Source: Ruminiclostridium cellobioparum DSM 1351 = ATCC 15832 (GTDB lineage Bacteria > Bacillota > Clostridia > Acetivibrionales > DSM-1351). Taken from it: DNA of 64,000 nt. Within the stretch, counting starts at the first letter, position 1. Each line of letters opens with the position of its first letter. The translations under genes and the position numbers were made by a program. Positions 25,719 through 34,094 of the stretch are shown one piece after another. The notes below the pieces were generated by a model. The model was given only the letters and a program-made list of their open reading frames with translations, did not search any database and was not told the origin of the DNA. The DNA lies in contig NZ_JHYD01000026.1 of NCBI RefSeq assembly GCF_000621505.1, forward strand, positions 1-64,000. The letters run 5' to 3'.

Positions 25719-27970
25719 GCCAATTCCTCCTTTGACAGCTGTGATAGAGCTATCTGCTGGTAAACCTCGCAGTTTGCAAGGAGTTCCCTGTGTGTACCCA
25801 TACCAACAACCTTGCCTTCGTCCAGAACCAGGATCTTATCAGCATTCATAACGGTACTGATTCTCTGAGCGACTATCATTGCTGTAACCCCTTGAGTTTT
25901 AGCCTTCAAGGCCTTTCTAAGAGCTGCATCGGTTTTATAGTCAAGTGCCGAGAAGCTGTCGTCGAATATGAATATCTCCGGCTTTTTGACTAAAGCTCTT
26001 GCAATTGACAATCTCTGTTTCTGACCTCCCGATACATTTGTACCGCCCTGTGCTATTTCTGTTTTATAGCCGTCTTCTTTTTCGCTTATAAATTCCGTCG
26101 CCTGAGCAATATCGGCCGCAAGCTTCAGATCTTCTTCACCTGCCGATTCCAAACCATATTTCAGGTTGCTTTCAATTGTACCTGAGAAAAGAATTCCCTT
26201 TTGAGGAACATAACCGATTCTTTCTCTCAATTCCTTCTGCGGTACTTCTCTTATATCAACACCGTCAACCAGTATCTGACCTGCCGTAACATCGTAGAAA
26301 CGCGGTATAAGGTTTATAAGCGTGGATTTGCCGCTTCCGGTACTGCCTATGAATGCAACGGTTTCACCCGGATTTGCCGTAAAGCTTATATCTGAAAGTA
26401 CTTCATCTTCAGCTCCGGGATATTTAAATGCCACATCCCTGAATTCAACCTTGCCCTTTAAGCTCTTGTTAAATTCCTTTTTGCTCTTTGGATCCAGTAT
26501 GGAGCCCTTTGTATTGATTACTTCTGCTATACGGTTGATTGAAACCGACGCACGGGGCAGCGTAATGGAAACCATTGAAATCATAAGGAAAGCAAATATG
26601 ATCTGCATTGCATACTGCATGAAGGCCATCATATTACCGACCTGCATATTTCCCATATCCACCTGGTGTGAACCCACCCAGACTATCAACAGCGTTACGC
26701 CGTTGAGTATGAGCATCATTAACGGAAACATTGCCGTCATGATCCTGCTTACAAAAAGGTTTGTATTTGTTAAGTCTGAATTGGCCTTCTCAAATTTCTC
26801 CTCTTCCTTCTTCTGTGTGCCGAAAGCTCTGATTACCAGCATACCTGTCAGGGACTCACGCGTAACCAGGTTCAGCTTGTCGATAAGCTTCTGGATGCTC
26901 CTGAACTTTGGAATTGCCACTGCAAACATTACAAGCACCAGGCTGAGTATGGCAAGAACTGAAACACCTATTACCCAGGACATGGAAGTGTCTGTGTGCA
27001 TTGCTTTCAGGAAGCCGCCTATCCCAAGGATGGGAGCGTAAAATACCAGTCTCAGGAACATTACCATGAACATCTGCACCTGTTGAATATCGTTGGTGCA
27101 TCTGGTTATAAGCGATGAAGTTGAGAACTTGTCAAATTCGGTATTTGAAAATTCAACAACATTTTCAAATACATTCTTTCTCAGGCTTCTGCCAAGGCCA
27201 GCCGACACTCTGGCTGCCAGCAGTCCCACAAGTACTGCGGCAATCATGCCTGCAAGTGCGACACCCAGCATTTTTAATCCGGCAAGCAGTATAAAGTTGG
27301 ACTGCATTTTTCCCGTATCCCTGCCGAGAGCTTCGTATTCACCCTTTACATAGACTACGGCACCCTGGCTTATGATACTGCCCGGCATTGCTTCAAATTT
27401 CTTATCAATGGCACTTTGCATGGCCTTAAGCTGCTCCGGAGGCAATTTTGCCAAAAGTGCAAACGGATCTGTGTCCTTCGGAAGCTGTGCCAGACTCTTT
27501 GAAAACTGGTCATTACCTTCATTGCCGGCCTCCTGGAAGGCTGCAATACCCTTCGTTTCCAGCGTGTAAGCCATTAATTCCGGCTTGCTAAAGGCTTCAA
27601 TCAACTTATCGGTAGTTTCTTTTTCAATGTCATTAAGCTTATATACATCGTTATTTTTTATTTCAGGATATTTTTTTGAGTACTTGTCTAAATCCTCCTG
27701 AGAGATATTAGACTTTTCGACCAATGTATAATTGTCGAGTACCAATTTTTTATCCGCATCGTTCATGAAAAAGGTCAGTTTATCCATTTCACTTTTTCTG
27801 ATCATATCGGGAACTGCATTTTCAATACCATTCTGTTGAATACCCACATTAACAATATTGGACATATAGTCGGGGAGTGACAGGTCACACACCGCCTGCA
27901 AAAGTAAAAAGGCTATTATTCCAATAATGGCTGCAACATGCGGCTTCAAATGTTTCAATATCTTACCCAT
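25715..27970 (-). CDS. ABC exporter half-transporter with degenerate ATPase site (MdlA/BmrC-like)
   Basis: The protein is 751 residues, longer than its partner because of an insertion of about 180 residues between the first two transmembrane helices (about residues 30-215). Walker A is GSTGSGKST and the signature VSGGQKQR is canonical. Walker B reads IFIFDDSFSALD, so the catalytic Glu is Asp, and the H-loop His is Gln (MIVAQRIST). This is the usual asymmetry of heterodimeric exporters: one ATP site hydrolyses and the other mainly binds. GGAAGGAG lies 9 bases before the ATG at 27970. It is the first gene of a two-gene operon under a consensus promoter at 28067-28095. Confidence 0.93.
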   Translation of the reverse strand: MGKILKHLKPHVAAIIGIIAFLLLQAVCDLSLPDYMSNIVNVGIQQNGIENAVPDMIRKSEMDKLTFFMNDADKKLVLDNYTLVEKSNISQEDLDKYSKKYPEIKNNDVYKLNDIEKETTDKLIEAFSKPELMAYTLETKGIAAFQEAGNEGNDQFSKSLAQLPKDTDPFALLAKLPPEQLKAMQSAIDKKFEAMPGSIISQGAVVYVKGEYEALGRDTGKMQSNFILLAGLKMLGVALAGMIAAVLVGLLAARVSAGLGRSLRKNVFENVVEFSNTEFDKFSTSSLITRCTNDIQQVQMFMVMFLRLVFYAPILGIGGFLKAMHTDTSMSWVIGVSVLAILSLVLVMFAVAIPKFRSIQKLIDKLNLVTRESLTGMLVIRAFGTQKKEEEKFEKANSDLTNTNLFVSRIMTAMFPLMMLILNGVTLLIVWVGSHQVDMGNMQVGNMMAFMQYAMQIIFAFLMISMVSITLPRASVSINRIAEVINTKGSILDPKSKKEFNKSLKGKVEFRDVAFKYPGAEDEVLSDISFTANPGETVAFIGSTGSGKSTLINLIPRFYDVTAGQILVDGVDIREVPQKELRERIGYVPQKGILFSGTIESNLKYGLESAGEEDLKLAADIAQATEFISEKEDGYKTEIAQGGTNVSGGQKQRLSIARALVKKPEIFIFDDSFSALDYKTDAALRKALKAKTQGVTAMIVAQRISTVMNADKILVLDEGKVVGMGTHRELLANCEVYQQIALSQLSKEELA

Positions 27971-28066
27971 GAATTACTCCTTCCTTCTTTAAAAAGCAGC
28001 AAATTTAGTAGTAGTCTGTAACATATCAATTCAAGTCAAAGACCATTAATTTTCAGAACCTATTTA

Positions 28067-28095
28067 ATTATAAATACATAACTATTATATGTCAA
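28067..28095 (-). promoter_or_regulatory. Consensus sigma-A promoter for the ABC exporter
   Basis: On the minus strand TTGACA (28090-28095) and TATAAT (28067-28072) are both perfect consensus with a 17-base spacer, about 100 bases upstream of the exporter start. A promoter this strong is likely to be repressed. Confidence 0.85.
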
Positions 28096-28122
28096 TAATA
28101 ATTTTGATTGTATAATTATTAT
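28095..28122. promoter_or_regulatory. Inverted repeat next to the exporter promoter (possible MarR operator)
   Basis: ATAATAATT (28095-28103) and AATTATTAT (28114-28122) are perfect 9-base arms with a 10-base spacer, adjoining the -35 box. In such AT-rich DNA a chance palindrome is possible. The neighbouring MarR-family gene makes it a reasonable operator candidate. Confidence 0.4.
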
Positions 28123-28210
28123 AAATAGTGTATTATAATAATGATATCAAATATTTTTCCTGTATCAGGTTCAGCAATTTATAATACATACAGAAAGTAT
28201 TGCCACTTAA

Positions 28211-28253
28211 TTAACAAGCTAAAGACTAACTATAATATACGCTTAACTTGTTA
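28211..28253. promoter_or_regulatory. Inverted repeat around a -10 box upstream of the MarR gene
   Basis: TTAACAAG (from 28211) and CTTGTTA (28247-28253) bracket TATAAT at 28231-28236. This could be autoregulation of the MarR gene. No good -35 box is visible. Confidence 0.4.
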
Positions 28254-28309
28254 CTAAGTCTTATTAAAATTATATAATTTTTGTTATCAACGGAAAGGGA
28301 GTTTTAGAG

Positions 28310-28756
28310 ATGTTTACCAAGGAAGCTTTGCTTGAAATATCAAATAACATGTTTTTTTTGTTTCTGTCATTAAATCATAAAATGATAAACCGGAGCATTA
28401 TGTTAAAAGGGCTGTCGGTACCGCCTTCTCATATGAAAGTAATTTTTTACCTGACCACCAACGGTCCCAGTCCCGTATCGAAAATTGCCAATGATCTTGA
28501 AATATCAAAGCCCAATATGACACCTATTATAGACAACCTGATTTCCGAAGGTTATGCTGTCAGATACGACGATCCCAACGACAGGCGTATTATCAATATC
28601 AAGGCCACTGAAAAAGCCTTTAACACTCTAAAACAGAAAAAGCAGGAAACCGTTGAGCTAGTCTCTGAAAAACTTTCGTCTCTCAGCGATGAGGATATTG
28701 AGTTATTGATGGACACAATTCCGCCGTTGATCAAGATCCTTGGAAAGATAAAGTAA
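28310..28756 (+). CDS. MarR family transcriptional regulator
   Basis: The protein is 148 residues, the usual MarR length. The winged helix region reads PPSHMKVIFYLTTNGPSPVS, KIANDLEISKPNMTPIIDNL and the wing VRYDDPNDRRIINIKATEKA, with the conserved D-x-R-D/N-R-R pattern of the wing. Helical ends for dimerisation flank it. AAAGGGAG lies about 9 bases before the ATG. It is divergent from the ABC exporter across a 339-base region holding the promoter and palindromes above, so it is probably their repressor; the ligand is unknown. Confidence 0.92.
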   Translation: MFTKEALLEISNNMFFLFLSLNHKMINRSIMLKGLSVPPSHMKVIFYLTTNGPSPVSKIANDLEISKPNMTPIIDNLISEGYAVRYDDPNDRRIINIKATEKAFNTLKQKKQETVELVSEKLSSLSDEDIELLMDTIPPLIKILGKIK

Positions 28757-28765
28757 TTGTTTTTC

Positions 28766-28794
28766 TTGACTCTCCTTATAACAAGAACTATAAT
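28766..28794 (+). promoter_or_regulatory. Sigma-A promoter for the serCA operon
   Basis: TTGACT (28766-28771) and TATAAT (28789-28794) have a 17-base spacer, placing the transcript start near 28801, about 30 bases before the glycine riboswitch. Confidence 0.85.
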
Positions 28795-28825
28795 ATATAG
28801 TAATAAATTAATTTAATAGTGTCGG

Positions 28826-28993
28826 ATGATTGATGGAGGAGAGTTCCTTTTGCATGGCAAAGGGCACCGAAGGAGTAGCACTCTCAGGTAAAAGAGGACT
28901 TCATCAGGACGGATCTCTGGAGAGACCAATGTTGGCGCCGAAGGGGCAGTACGGATAATTCCGTCAATCTCTCAGGCAAAAGGACAGAGTACG
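28826..28993 (+). promoter_or_regulatory. Tandem glycine riboswitch
   Basis: Two glycine aptamers in series. The first spans GGAGAGTTCC, GCACCGAAGGAG and CTCTCAGGTAAAAGAGG. The second spans GGAGAGACC, GGCGCCGAAGGGGCA and CTCTCAGGCAAAAGGACAGAG. These are the conserved core elements of the class. It is followed by a terminator (29045-29080) before serC. It is more usual in front of gcvT; here it governs serine synthesis. Confidence 0.95.
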
Positions 28994-29044
28994 CATTATA
29001 GCTATTTTTATAATAGTTTTATTTTGCTTTTCTTTGCAATTCGG

Positions 29045-29080
29045 AGGTCAAATCACACAGATTTGGCCTTTAAATATTTT
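29045..29080 (+). terminator. Riboswitch-linked terminator before serC
   Basis: AGGTCAAATC (29045-29054), loop ACACA, GATTTGGCCT (29060-29069) then TTAAATATTTTT. It lies about 50 bases after the glycine aptamers and 25 bases before the serC ATG, the position expected for an expression platform. Which ligand state favours it cannot be read from sequence alone. Confidence 0.8.
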
Positions 29081-29104
29081 TATAATAAATAAAGGAGTGT
29101 TTTT

Positions 29105-30181
29105 ATGAACAGAGTTTATAATTTTTCTGCTGGCCCCTCAATGCTGCCGGAACCTGTTTTGGTCAAAGCTGCCGAAGAAATGTTAGATTACAATGGTACA
29201 GGCATGTCTGTGATGGAAATGAGCCACAGGTCAAAAGTGTACACTTCCATAATTGAAAATGCTGAAAGTCTCCTTCGCAAGCTGATGAAAATAGACGATT
29301 CCTATTCGGTATTATTTTTGCAGGGCGGAGCTTCAACACAGTTTTCCATGATACCGCTGAACCTTTTCAGTAAATACAGGAAGGCTGATTTTATCAATAC
29401 CGGAAACTGGTCCAAGAAGGCTATCTCCGAAGCAAAACTTTACGGTACGGCAAATGTTATCGCTTCTTCCGAAGAAGCAAAATTCACATATATCCCGGAA
29501 GACTACAAGCTTTCAGAAGATGTGGACTATGTTCACATCACCAGTAACAACACACTTGAAGGCACACGCTTTGTGAGTTTCCCTGAAACCGGCAATATTC
29601 CTCTTGTTGCCGATATGTCAAGTGAAATAATGTCCAGGGAAATTGATGTCAGCAGGTTTGGCCTTATTTATGCCGGCGCCCAGAAAAACCTCGGTCCGGC
29701 CGGACTTACCATAGTCATAATAAAAAATGACTTGATAGGCAAGCATCTGAACATTACGCCTACCATGCTGAGATATGAAACACATTCCAAAGAAAAATCC
29801 CTTTACAATACTCCGCCCTGCTACAGTATCTATGTTGCCGGCCTGGTGTTCAAATGGCTGGACGACATGGGCGGTGTTAAGACCATTGAGAAAATCAATA
29901 ATGAAAAAGCAGCTATCCTCTATAATTTCCTTGATGAGTCGGAGATGTTTGTAAACAAGGTAAACAAGAAGGACAGATCATTAATGAACATTCCTTTTGC
30001 TGCTCCGACAGACGAACTGAATGAAAAGTTCATAAAGGAGGCTGAACAGGCAGGTCTCAGCACTCTTCGCGGCCACCGTCTCATAGGCGGTATGAGGGCA
30101 AGCATCTACAATGCCATGCCTGTTGAAGGTGTTATAAAACTGGTTGAGTTCATGAAGAAATTTGAGCTGGAAAACAAATAA
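29105..30181 (+). CDS. serC: Phosphoserine aminotransferase
   Basis: SerC makes O-phosphoserine from 3-phosphohydroxypyruvate with glutamate and pyridoxal phosphate. The protein is 358 residues. It shows the N-terminal YNFSAGPSMLPEPVLVKAAE, the SHRSKVY loop, LFLQGGAST, VADMSSEIMSR and the PLP lysine in IYAGAQKNLGPAG; C-terminal GHRLIGGMRASIYNAMP is typical. TAAAGGAG lies 8 bases before the ATG. First gene of the riboswitch-controlled operon, 32 bases upstream of serA. Confidence 0.97.
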   Translation: MNRVYNFSAGPSMLPEPVLVKAAEEMLDYNGTGMSVMEMSHRSKVYTSIIENAESLLRKLMKIDDSYSVLFLQGGASTQFSMIPLNLFSKYRKADFINTGNWSKKAISEAKLYGTANVIASSEEAKFTYIPEDYKLSEDVDYVHITSNNTLEGTRFVSFPETGNIPLVADMSSEIMSREIDVSRFGLIYAGAQKNLGPAGLTIVIIKNDLIGKHLNITPTMLRYETHSKEKSLYNTPPCYSIYVAGLVFKWLDDMGGVKTIEKINNEKAAILYNFLDESEMFVNKVNKKDRSLMNIPFAAPTDELNEKFIKEAEQAGLSTLRGHRLIGGMRASIYNAMPVEGVIKLVEFMKKFELENK

Positions 30182-30213
30182 TTGCATGTAATTGCATGGA
30201 AGGATGGATCACT

Positions 30214-31377
30214 ATGTACAAGATACAAATGTTGAATAAAATCGCCAATTGCGGATTGGAACTGCTGCCGGCCGAAAACTACGAGATATGTAACGAGGAA
30301 GTCAATCCCGACGGTATACTTGTAAGAAGTGCGAATATGCTGGAAATGGAACTCCCCAAAAATCTCAAGGCCATTGCCAGAGCAGGTGCGGGAGTGAACA
30401 ATATTCCCATTGAAAAATGCACCGAGAGGGGCATAGTAGTTTTCAACACTCCGGGTGCAAACTCCACCGGAGTTAAAGAACTGGTCATTGCCTCCCTCCT
30501 GCTTGCTTCAAGAAAAATCACAAAGGGTATAGAATGGGCTCAAACCCTGAAGGGTAAGGGTGATGAAGTTCCAAAGCTGGTTGAAAAGGGAAAGTCCCAG
30601 TTTGAGGGACCCGAGCTCATGAATAAGAAAATAGGCGTAATAGGCCTTGGTGCCATAGGCGTAATGGTTGCCAATGACTGTGTATCCCTGGGCATGGAGG
30701 TTATGGGATACGATCCGTATATTTCGGTAAAGGCCGCATGGGGACTGTCAAGCTCGGTTATCAGGGCTACCAGTCTGGACCATCTCCTGTCCACCTGTGA
30801 CTATATAACAATTCATGTGCCTCTGACCAACGAAACCAAAAATACTCTGAATAAAGAAAAATTTGAGATCATGAAGAAGGGTATAAGAATCATAAACCTT
30901 GCCAGAGGCGGACTTGTATGCAATAAGGATTTGCTGGAGGCCATAGGCAACGGCACTGTTGCCTGCTATGTAACCGACTTCCCGGAGGATGAACTGCTTG
31001 GTATTGATGAAATAATAGCAATACCGCATCTTGGAGCCTCTACTCCCGAATCGGAGGAAAACTGCGCAGTTATGGCCGTCAATCAGATGAGGGACTATCT
31101 GGAGACAGGTATGATCAAAAACTCTGTGAACTTCCCCGACTGTGACATGACACCCACCGACAAGACCAGGATAATTACAGTTCACCGCAACATCCCCAAC
31201 ATGATAGGTCAGATGACCACCATCCTTGCCGCATATAAGATCAACATTGCAGATATGCTGACACGTCACAAGGATACCATCGGCTATAACGTAATTGATA
31301 TAGAAGGCGACCTGAATGAGGAAGTCATAGAAAAGATAAAGGCTATCGACGGAGTGAAAACAGTCAGAGTCATATGA
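30214..31377 (+). CDS. serA: D-3-phosphoglycerate dehydrogenase
   Basis: SerA oxidises 3-phosphoglycerate with NAD+, the first step of serine synthesis. I take the ATG at 30214 (MYKIQMLNKIANCGLELLPA; AAGGATGG 7 bases upstream), giving 387 residues; the in-frame ATG at 30196 lies before the ribosome site. The NAD motif GVIGLGAIG, catalytic Arg in NLARGGLV, Glu region and His in AIPHLGASTPESEE are present. A C-terminal ACT domain (VHRNIPNMIGQMTTILAAYK) suggests serine feedback. It lacks the extra ASB domain, so it is the short ACT-type enzyme. Confidence 0.96.
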   Translation: MYKIQMLNKIANCGLELLPAENYEICNEEVNPDGILVRSANMLEMELPKNLKAIARAGAGVNNIPIEKCTERGIVVFNTPGANSTGVKELVIASLLLASRKITKGIEWAQTLKGKGDEVPKLVEKGKSQFEGPELMNKKIGVIGLGAIGVMVANDCVSLGMEVMGYDPYISVKAAWGLSSSVIRATSLDHLLSTCDYITIHVPLTNETKNTLNKEKFEIMKKGIRIINLARGGLVCNKDLLEAIGNGTVACYVTDFPEDELLGIDEIIAIPHLGASTPESEENCAVMAVNQMRDYLETGMIKNSVNFPDCDMTPTDKTRIITVHRNIPNMIGQMTTILAAYKINIADMLTRHKDTIGYNVIDIEGDLNEEVIEKIKAIDGVKTVRVI

Positions 31378-31441
31378 CAGAAACAGGCACTACCCGGGCA
31401 GTATCAGCCGTATCGATATAAGTGTCTTTTTGTACCAAAAT

Positions 31442-31474
31442 AAAAAAAAGGAGTGTTGTGCCACTCCTTTTTTA
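31442..31474. terminator. Bidirectional terminator
   Basis: AAAAAGGAGTG (31445-31455) and CACTCCTTTTT (31462-31472) form an 11-bp stem with A-run before and T-run after. It serves serA (plus) and the 81-residue gene (minus), whose stop overlaps it. Confidence 0.85.
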
Positions 31475-31717
31475 TTTGGTTTTTAAGCTCTCAAGTTTTG
31501 GAGTTAATTTTTCTATCATACCCTTAGGAGCTTTCTCTTTAAACATTTTCAAGCATAAGTCCTCAGTTACTACATTGACATTATTTTTAACTATCCAATC
31601 TTCAATTTCATGTTTAACCAAACCTGAAAAAATTGAAGGAACAGCATCCATAACCAGAGCAAACATTTTTTTGCTGTTGCCCTCCCAGGTTAAATTCTCC
31701 AGAACAGAACCTCTCAT
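31472..31717 (-). CDS. Small PCP_red-domain-like protein
   Basis: The protein is 81 residues. The core VMDAVPSIFSGLVKHEIEDW and ITEDLC-like VVTEDLCLKMFKEKAPKG resemble the short PCP_red domain found at the C-terminus of protochlorophyllide reductase subunit B and in free-standing proteins of anaerobes. No other pigment-synthesis gene is in the window, so a chlorophyll role is unlikely. The start has AGGAGG 7 bases upstream. It is monocistronic, with the shared terminator at its stop. The family call is by motif impression only. Confidence 0.6.
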   Translation of the reverse strand: MRGSVLENLTWEGNSKKMFALVMDAVPSIFSGLVKHEIEDWIVKNNVNVVTEDLCLKMFKEKAPKGMIEKLTPKLESLKTK

Positions 31718-31818
31718 ATATTGCCTCCTAAATTTTACAAGTAAGTTTATAGGATATCATTATATACTATGGCAATGATATGGATTTTGTTCACATATTG
31801 GTTAAATTTTTATCCCGC

Positions 31819-32808
31819 TTACAGCAGTTTTTTTATTAATTCCAGGTTGCTGGCCGGTGACAAATATGACAGCGGAACATCAAATACAGTTTTTGCCCCT
31901 GTGTTTGCTTCCCTGTTCATTCTTACAGCCGCCCTGGCAAATGCCACCAGCACATTTGCCGTAAACTCAGGGTTGCTGTCAAGCTTTAACGAAAATTCTA
32001 TGATCTGATTATTGGAGTTATCGTTACCTGTTTTACCGCTTCTGAATACAAATCCGCCGTGAGGCATTTTTGAATGGTTTTTCTTTAGCTCTTCCCCGGT
32101 AATAAAGTGAACTGTCGTTTCATAATCAGAGAAATAGTTTGGCATGTTCTTTATGTCAGCCTCAATCCCGGCCTTATTTGCACCTTCTTCAGCAACGACA
32201 AAGCACTCTCTCAAATGCTTCTGCCTTGTTGTCAATTCAGGATTGCTGCCATTTCTTACACTTTCAACAGCTTTATCAATCGGGATAGTATATTGAATAC
32301 CGTTTTTAACTCCCGCCACTCTTCTGATTGCATCTGAATGACCCTGGCTTACACCCCTGCCCCAGAAAGTATAGTCATTTCCCACAGGCAGTATGGCGCC
32401 TGAAAGCATTCTGATCATTGAGAACAAACCGGGATCCCAGCCCACAGAAATTATACAGGTCTTTTTGGAAATGGCAGCTGCCTTGTTTACCTTTTCAAAA
32501 TATTCAGGTATTTTGGCATGTGTATCAAAGCTGTCAACAATATTGAACATTGAAGCAAATTCCGGTCCCTGCTCAGGCAGGTCTGTTGCAGAACCTCCGC
32601 AGAGGATCATCACATCGATGTCATTTGCATAATCCTTTGCCCTACTTATATTAACTACCTTTGCACCAGGCGTGTTTAATGAAAAGCTATCGGCAGCTCT
32701 TCTTGTAAAAACAGCTGCAAGTTCAGTGTCCGGATTTTGCTTTATGGCAGCCTCAACTCCTCTGCCTACGTTTCCGTATCCTACTATTCCAATTCTTATC
32801 TTACTCAT
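31819..32808 (-). CDS. ddh: Meso-diaminopimelate D-dehydrogenase
   Basis: Ddh makes meso-diaminopimelate directly from tetrahydrodipicolinate, ammonia and NADPH, a one-step route for lysine and cell-wall precursor synthesis. The protein is 329 residues. The NADP fold IGIVGYGNVGRGVEAAIKQN is at the N-terminus, followed by VFTRR (NADP phosphate site), CGGSATDLPEQGPEFASMFN and SVGWDPGLFSMIRML. TFWGRGVSQGHSDAIRRVAG is strongly diagnostic. Its ammonia demand is notable beside the urea module, though that is only suggestive. It follows lysA by about 24 bases. Confidence 0.96.
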   Translation of the reverse strand: MSKIRIGIVGYGNVGRGVEAAIKQNPDTELAAVFTRRAADSFSLNTPGAKVVNISRAKDYANDIDVMILCGGSATDLPEQGPEFASMFNIVDSFDTHAKIPEYFEKVNKAAAISKKTCIISVGWDPGLFSMIRMLSGAILPVGNDYTFWGRGVSQGHSDAIRRVAGVKNGIQYTIPIDKAVESVRNGSNPELTTRQKHLRECFVVAEEGANKAGIEADIKNMPNYFSDYETTVHFITGEELKKNHSKMPHGGFVFRSGKTGNDNSNNQIIEFSLKLDSNPEFTANVLVAFARAAVRMNREANTGAKTVFDVPLSYLSPASNLELIKKLL

Positions 32809-32831
32809 GTAAAAATCTCCTCTACTATGCT

Positions 32832-34082
32832 TTAAACATTAAATGGTGCAATAAGATCTTCAAAGGTATCCCTTCGTCTGATCAGTATTGCCTCCCCGTT
32901 CTCCTTTATCATGACTTCGGCAGGACGCAGCCTCATATTGTAGTTTGAACTCATGGCAAAACCGTAGGCACCCGCATCCATGATTCCCAATATATCCCCT
33001 TCTTCTATCTCGGGGAGCTTCCTGTGCTTTGCGATAATATCTCCGGTTTCACATATATTGCCTACAACGGTTACCTCCCCGGTGGCACCCTGATTCCGTG
33101 GCTGTCCGTTCCTATATACCTCAATGTCATGATGGGAATCATACATAACGGGTCTTGCAAGTACGTTAAATCCTAAATCTGTCCCTACATATGTGTTCCC
33201 GTAGTTGCTCTTGGTTGCATACACCGTACCAAGCAGTATTCCGCTTTCAGCGACGATATACCGGCCGGGTTCGGACTTGAATAATATTTTCTTCCCATAT
33301 TTTTCAGTCCACTGTACAAGAACAGCCGACAGTTTTTCCCTGAAGCCTGACAGGTCAAGCGCCGCCTGCCCCTCCTGCTTCCTGTAGGGTATTCCGAAAC
33401 CTCCGCCCATATCCACAAAATCTATGTCCTCAAACTGCTCGGCTACCGAGAGTATCGATTTCACACCTTCAATATATGAATCACCCTCCATGAACAGTGA
33501 GCCTATATGCTGGTTAATTCCTGAAATTTTAAGATTATATTTATTTGCAATCTCCTTAACCTGTGGTACACAGTCAATATTAACCCCGAATTTGGTTTTC
33601 TTGCCGGCAGTTACAACCTTTTCGTGGTGTCCTGCACCCACGCCCGGATTAAATCTTACGGCGGCCTTTCCTCCCGGATTTATTTTACCCAGCAGCTCCA
33701 GCTGTGAGAGTGAATCCACACTTACCAGGACTCCATTGTCAACTGCATACTTAAGTTCGTCCTTCGAAACATTGTTCGGCACAAAGAACAACTCTTCAGG
33801 CTTGTAGCCTGCATGGAGCAAAAGCCTGATTTCACCGGCCGACATGGCATCGGCTCTCAAGCCCTCTTCCCTTATGATTTTTATAATGTGCAGATTGGAA
33901 TTTGCCTTAATGGAATAATTGGGGACAAAGTGAGGGTAATCCACTAAATTTTTCATGTCTCTGCACTTTTGCCTCAATATTTTTTCATTATACACATATA
34001 AAGGACTTCCAAATTCCTTTATCAGCTTCTCAGGGTCCGAGTTCCCGAAAAATTTCATTTTAGTTGAATAGTATTCAGTCAT
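32832..34082 (-). CDS. lysA: Diaminopimelate decarboxylase
   Basis: LysA turns meso-diaminopimelate into lysine. The protein is 416 residues. The PLP lysine lies in YSIKANSN, the glycine loop in VDMGGGFGIPY, the ISGINQHIGS segment and the C-terminal catalytic Cys/Tyr regions (GNICETGDII, MDAGAYGFAMSSNYN) are all present. It sits between the TrmB-like regulator gene and ddh, so lysine and diaminopimelate synthesis are together under one promoter. GGAGGCATGTT precedes the ATG at 34082. Confidence 0.97.
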   Translation of the reverse strand: MTEYYSTKMKFFGNSDPEKLIKEFGSPLYVYNEKILRQKCRDMKNLVDYPHFVPNYSIKANSNLHIIKIIREEGLRADAMSAGEIRLLLHAGYKPEELFFVPNNVSKDELKYAVDNGVLVSVDSLSQLELLGKINPGGKAAVRFNPGVGAGHHEKVVTAGKKTKFGVNIDCVPQVKEIANKYNLKISGINQHIGSLFMEGDSYIEGVKSILSVAEQFEDIDFVDMGGGFGIPYRKQEGQAALDLSGFREKLSAVLVQWTEKYGKKILFKSEPGRYIVAESGILLGTVYATKSNYGNTYVGTDLGFNVLARPVMYDSHHDIEVYRNGQPRNQGATGEVTVVGNICETGDIIAKHRKLPEIEEGDILGIMDAGAYGFAMSSNYNMRLRPAEVMIKENGEAILIRRRDTFEDLIAPFNV

Positions 34083-34094
34083 AACATGCCTCCG

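Noticed and set aside
26322-27041. A 239-codon plus-strand open frame opposite the ABC exporter
   Set aside because: Shadow of the exporter ATPase and membrane domain; no upstream signals.
30214-31377. 2-hydroxyacid dehydrogenase paralogues at 40082 and 54755 as serA
   Set aside because: Only the 30214 gene has an ACT domain and lies with serC behind the glycine riboswitch; the others are in catabolic operons.
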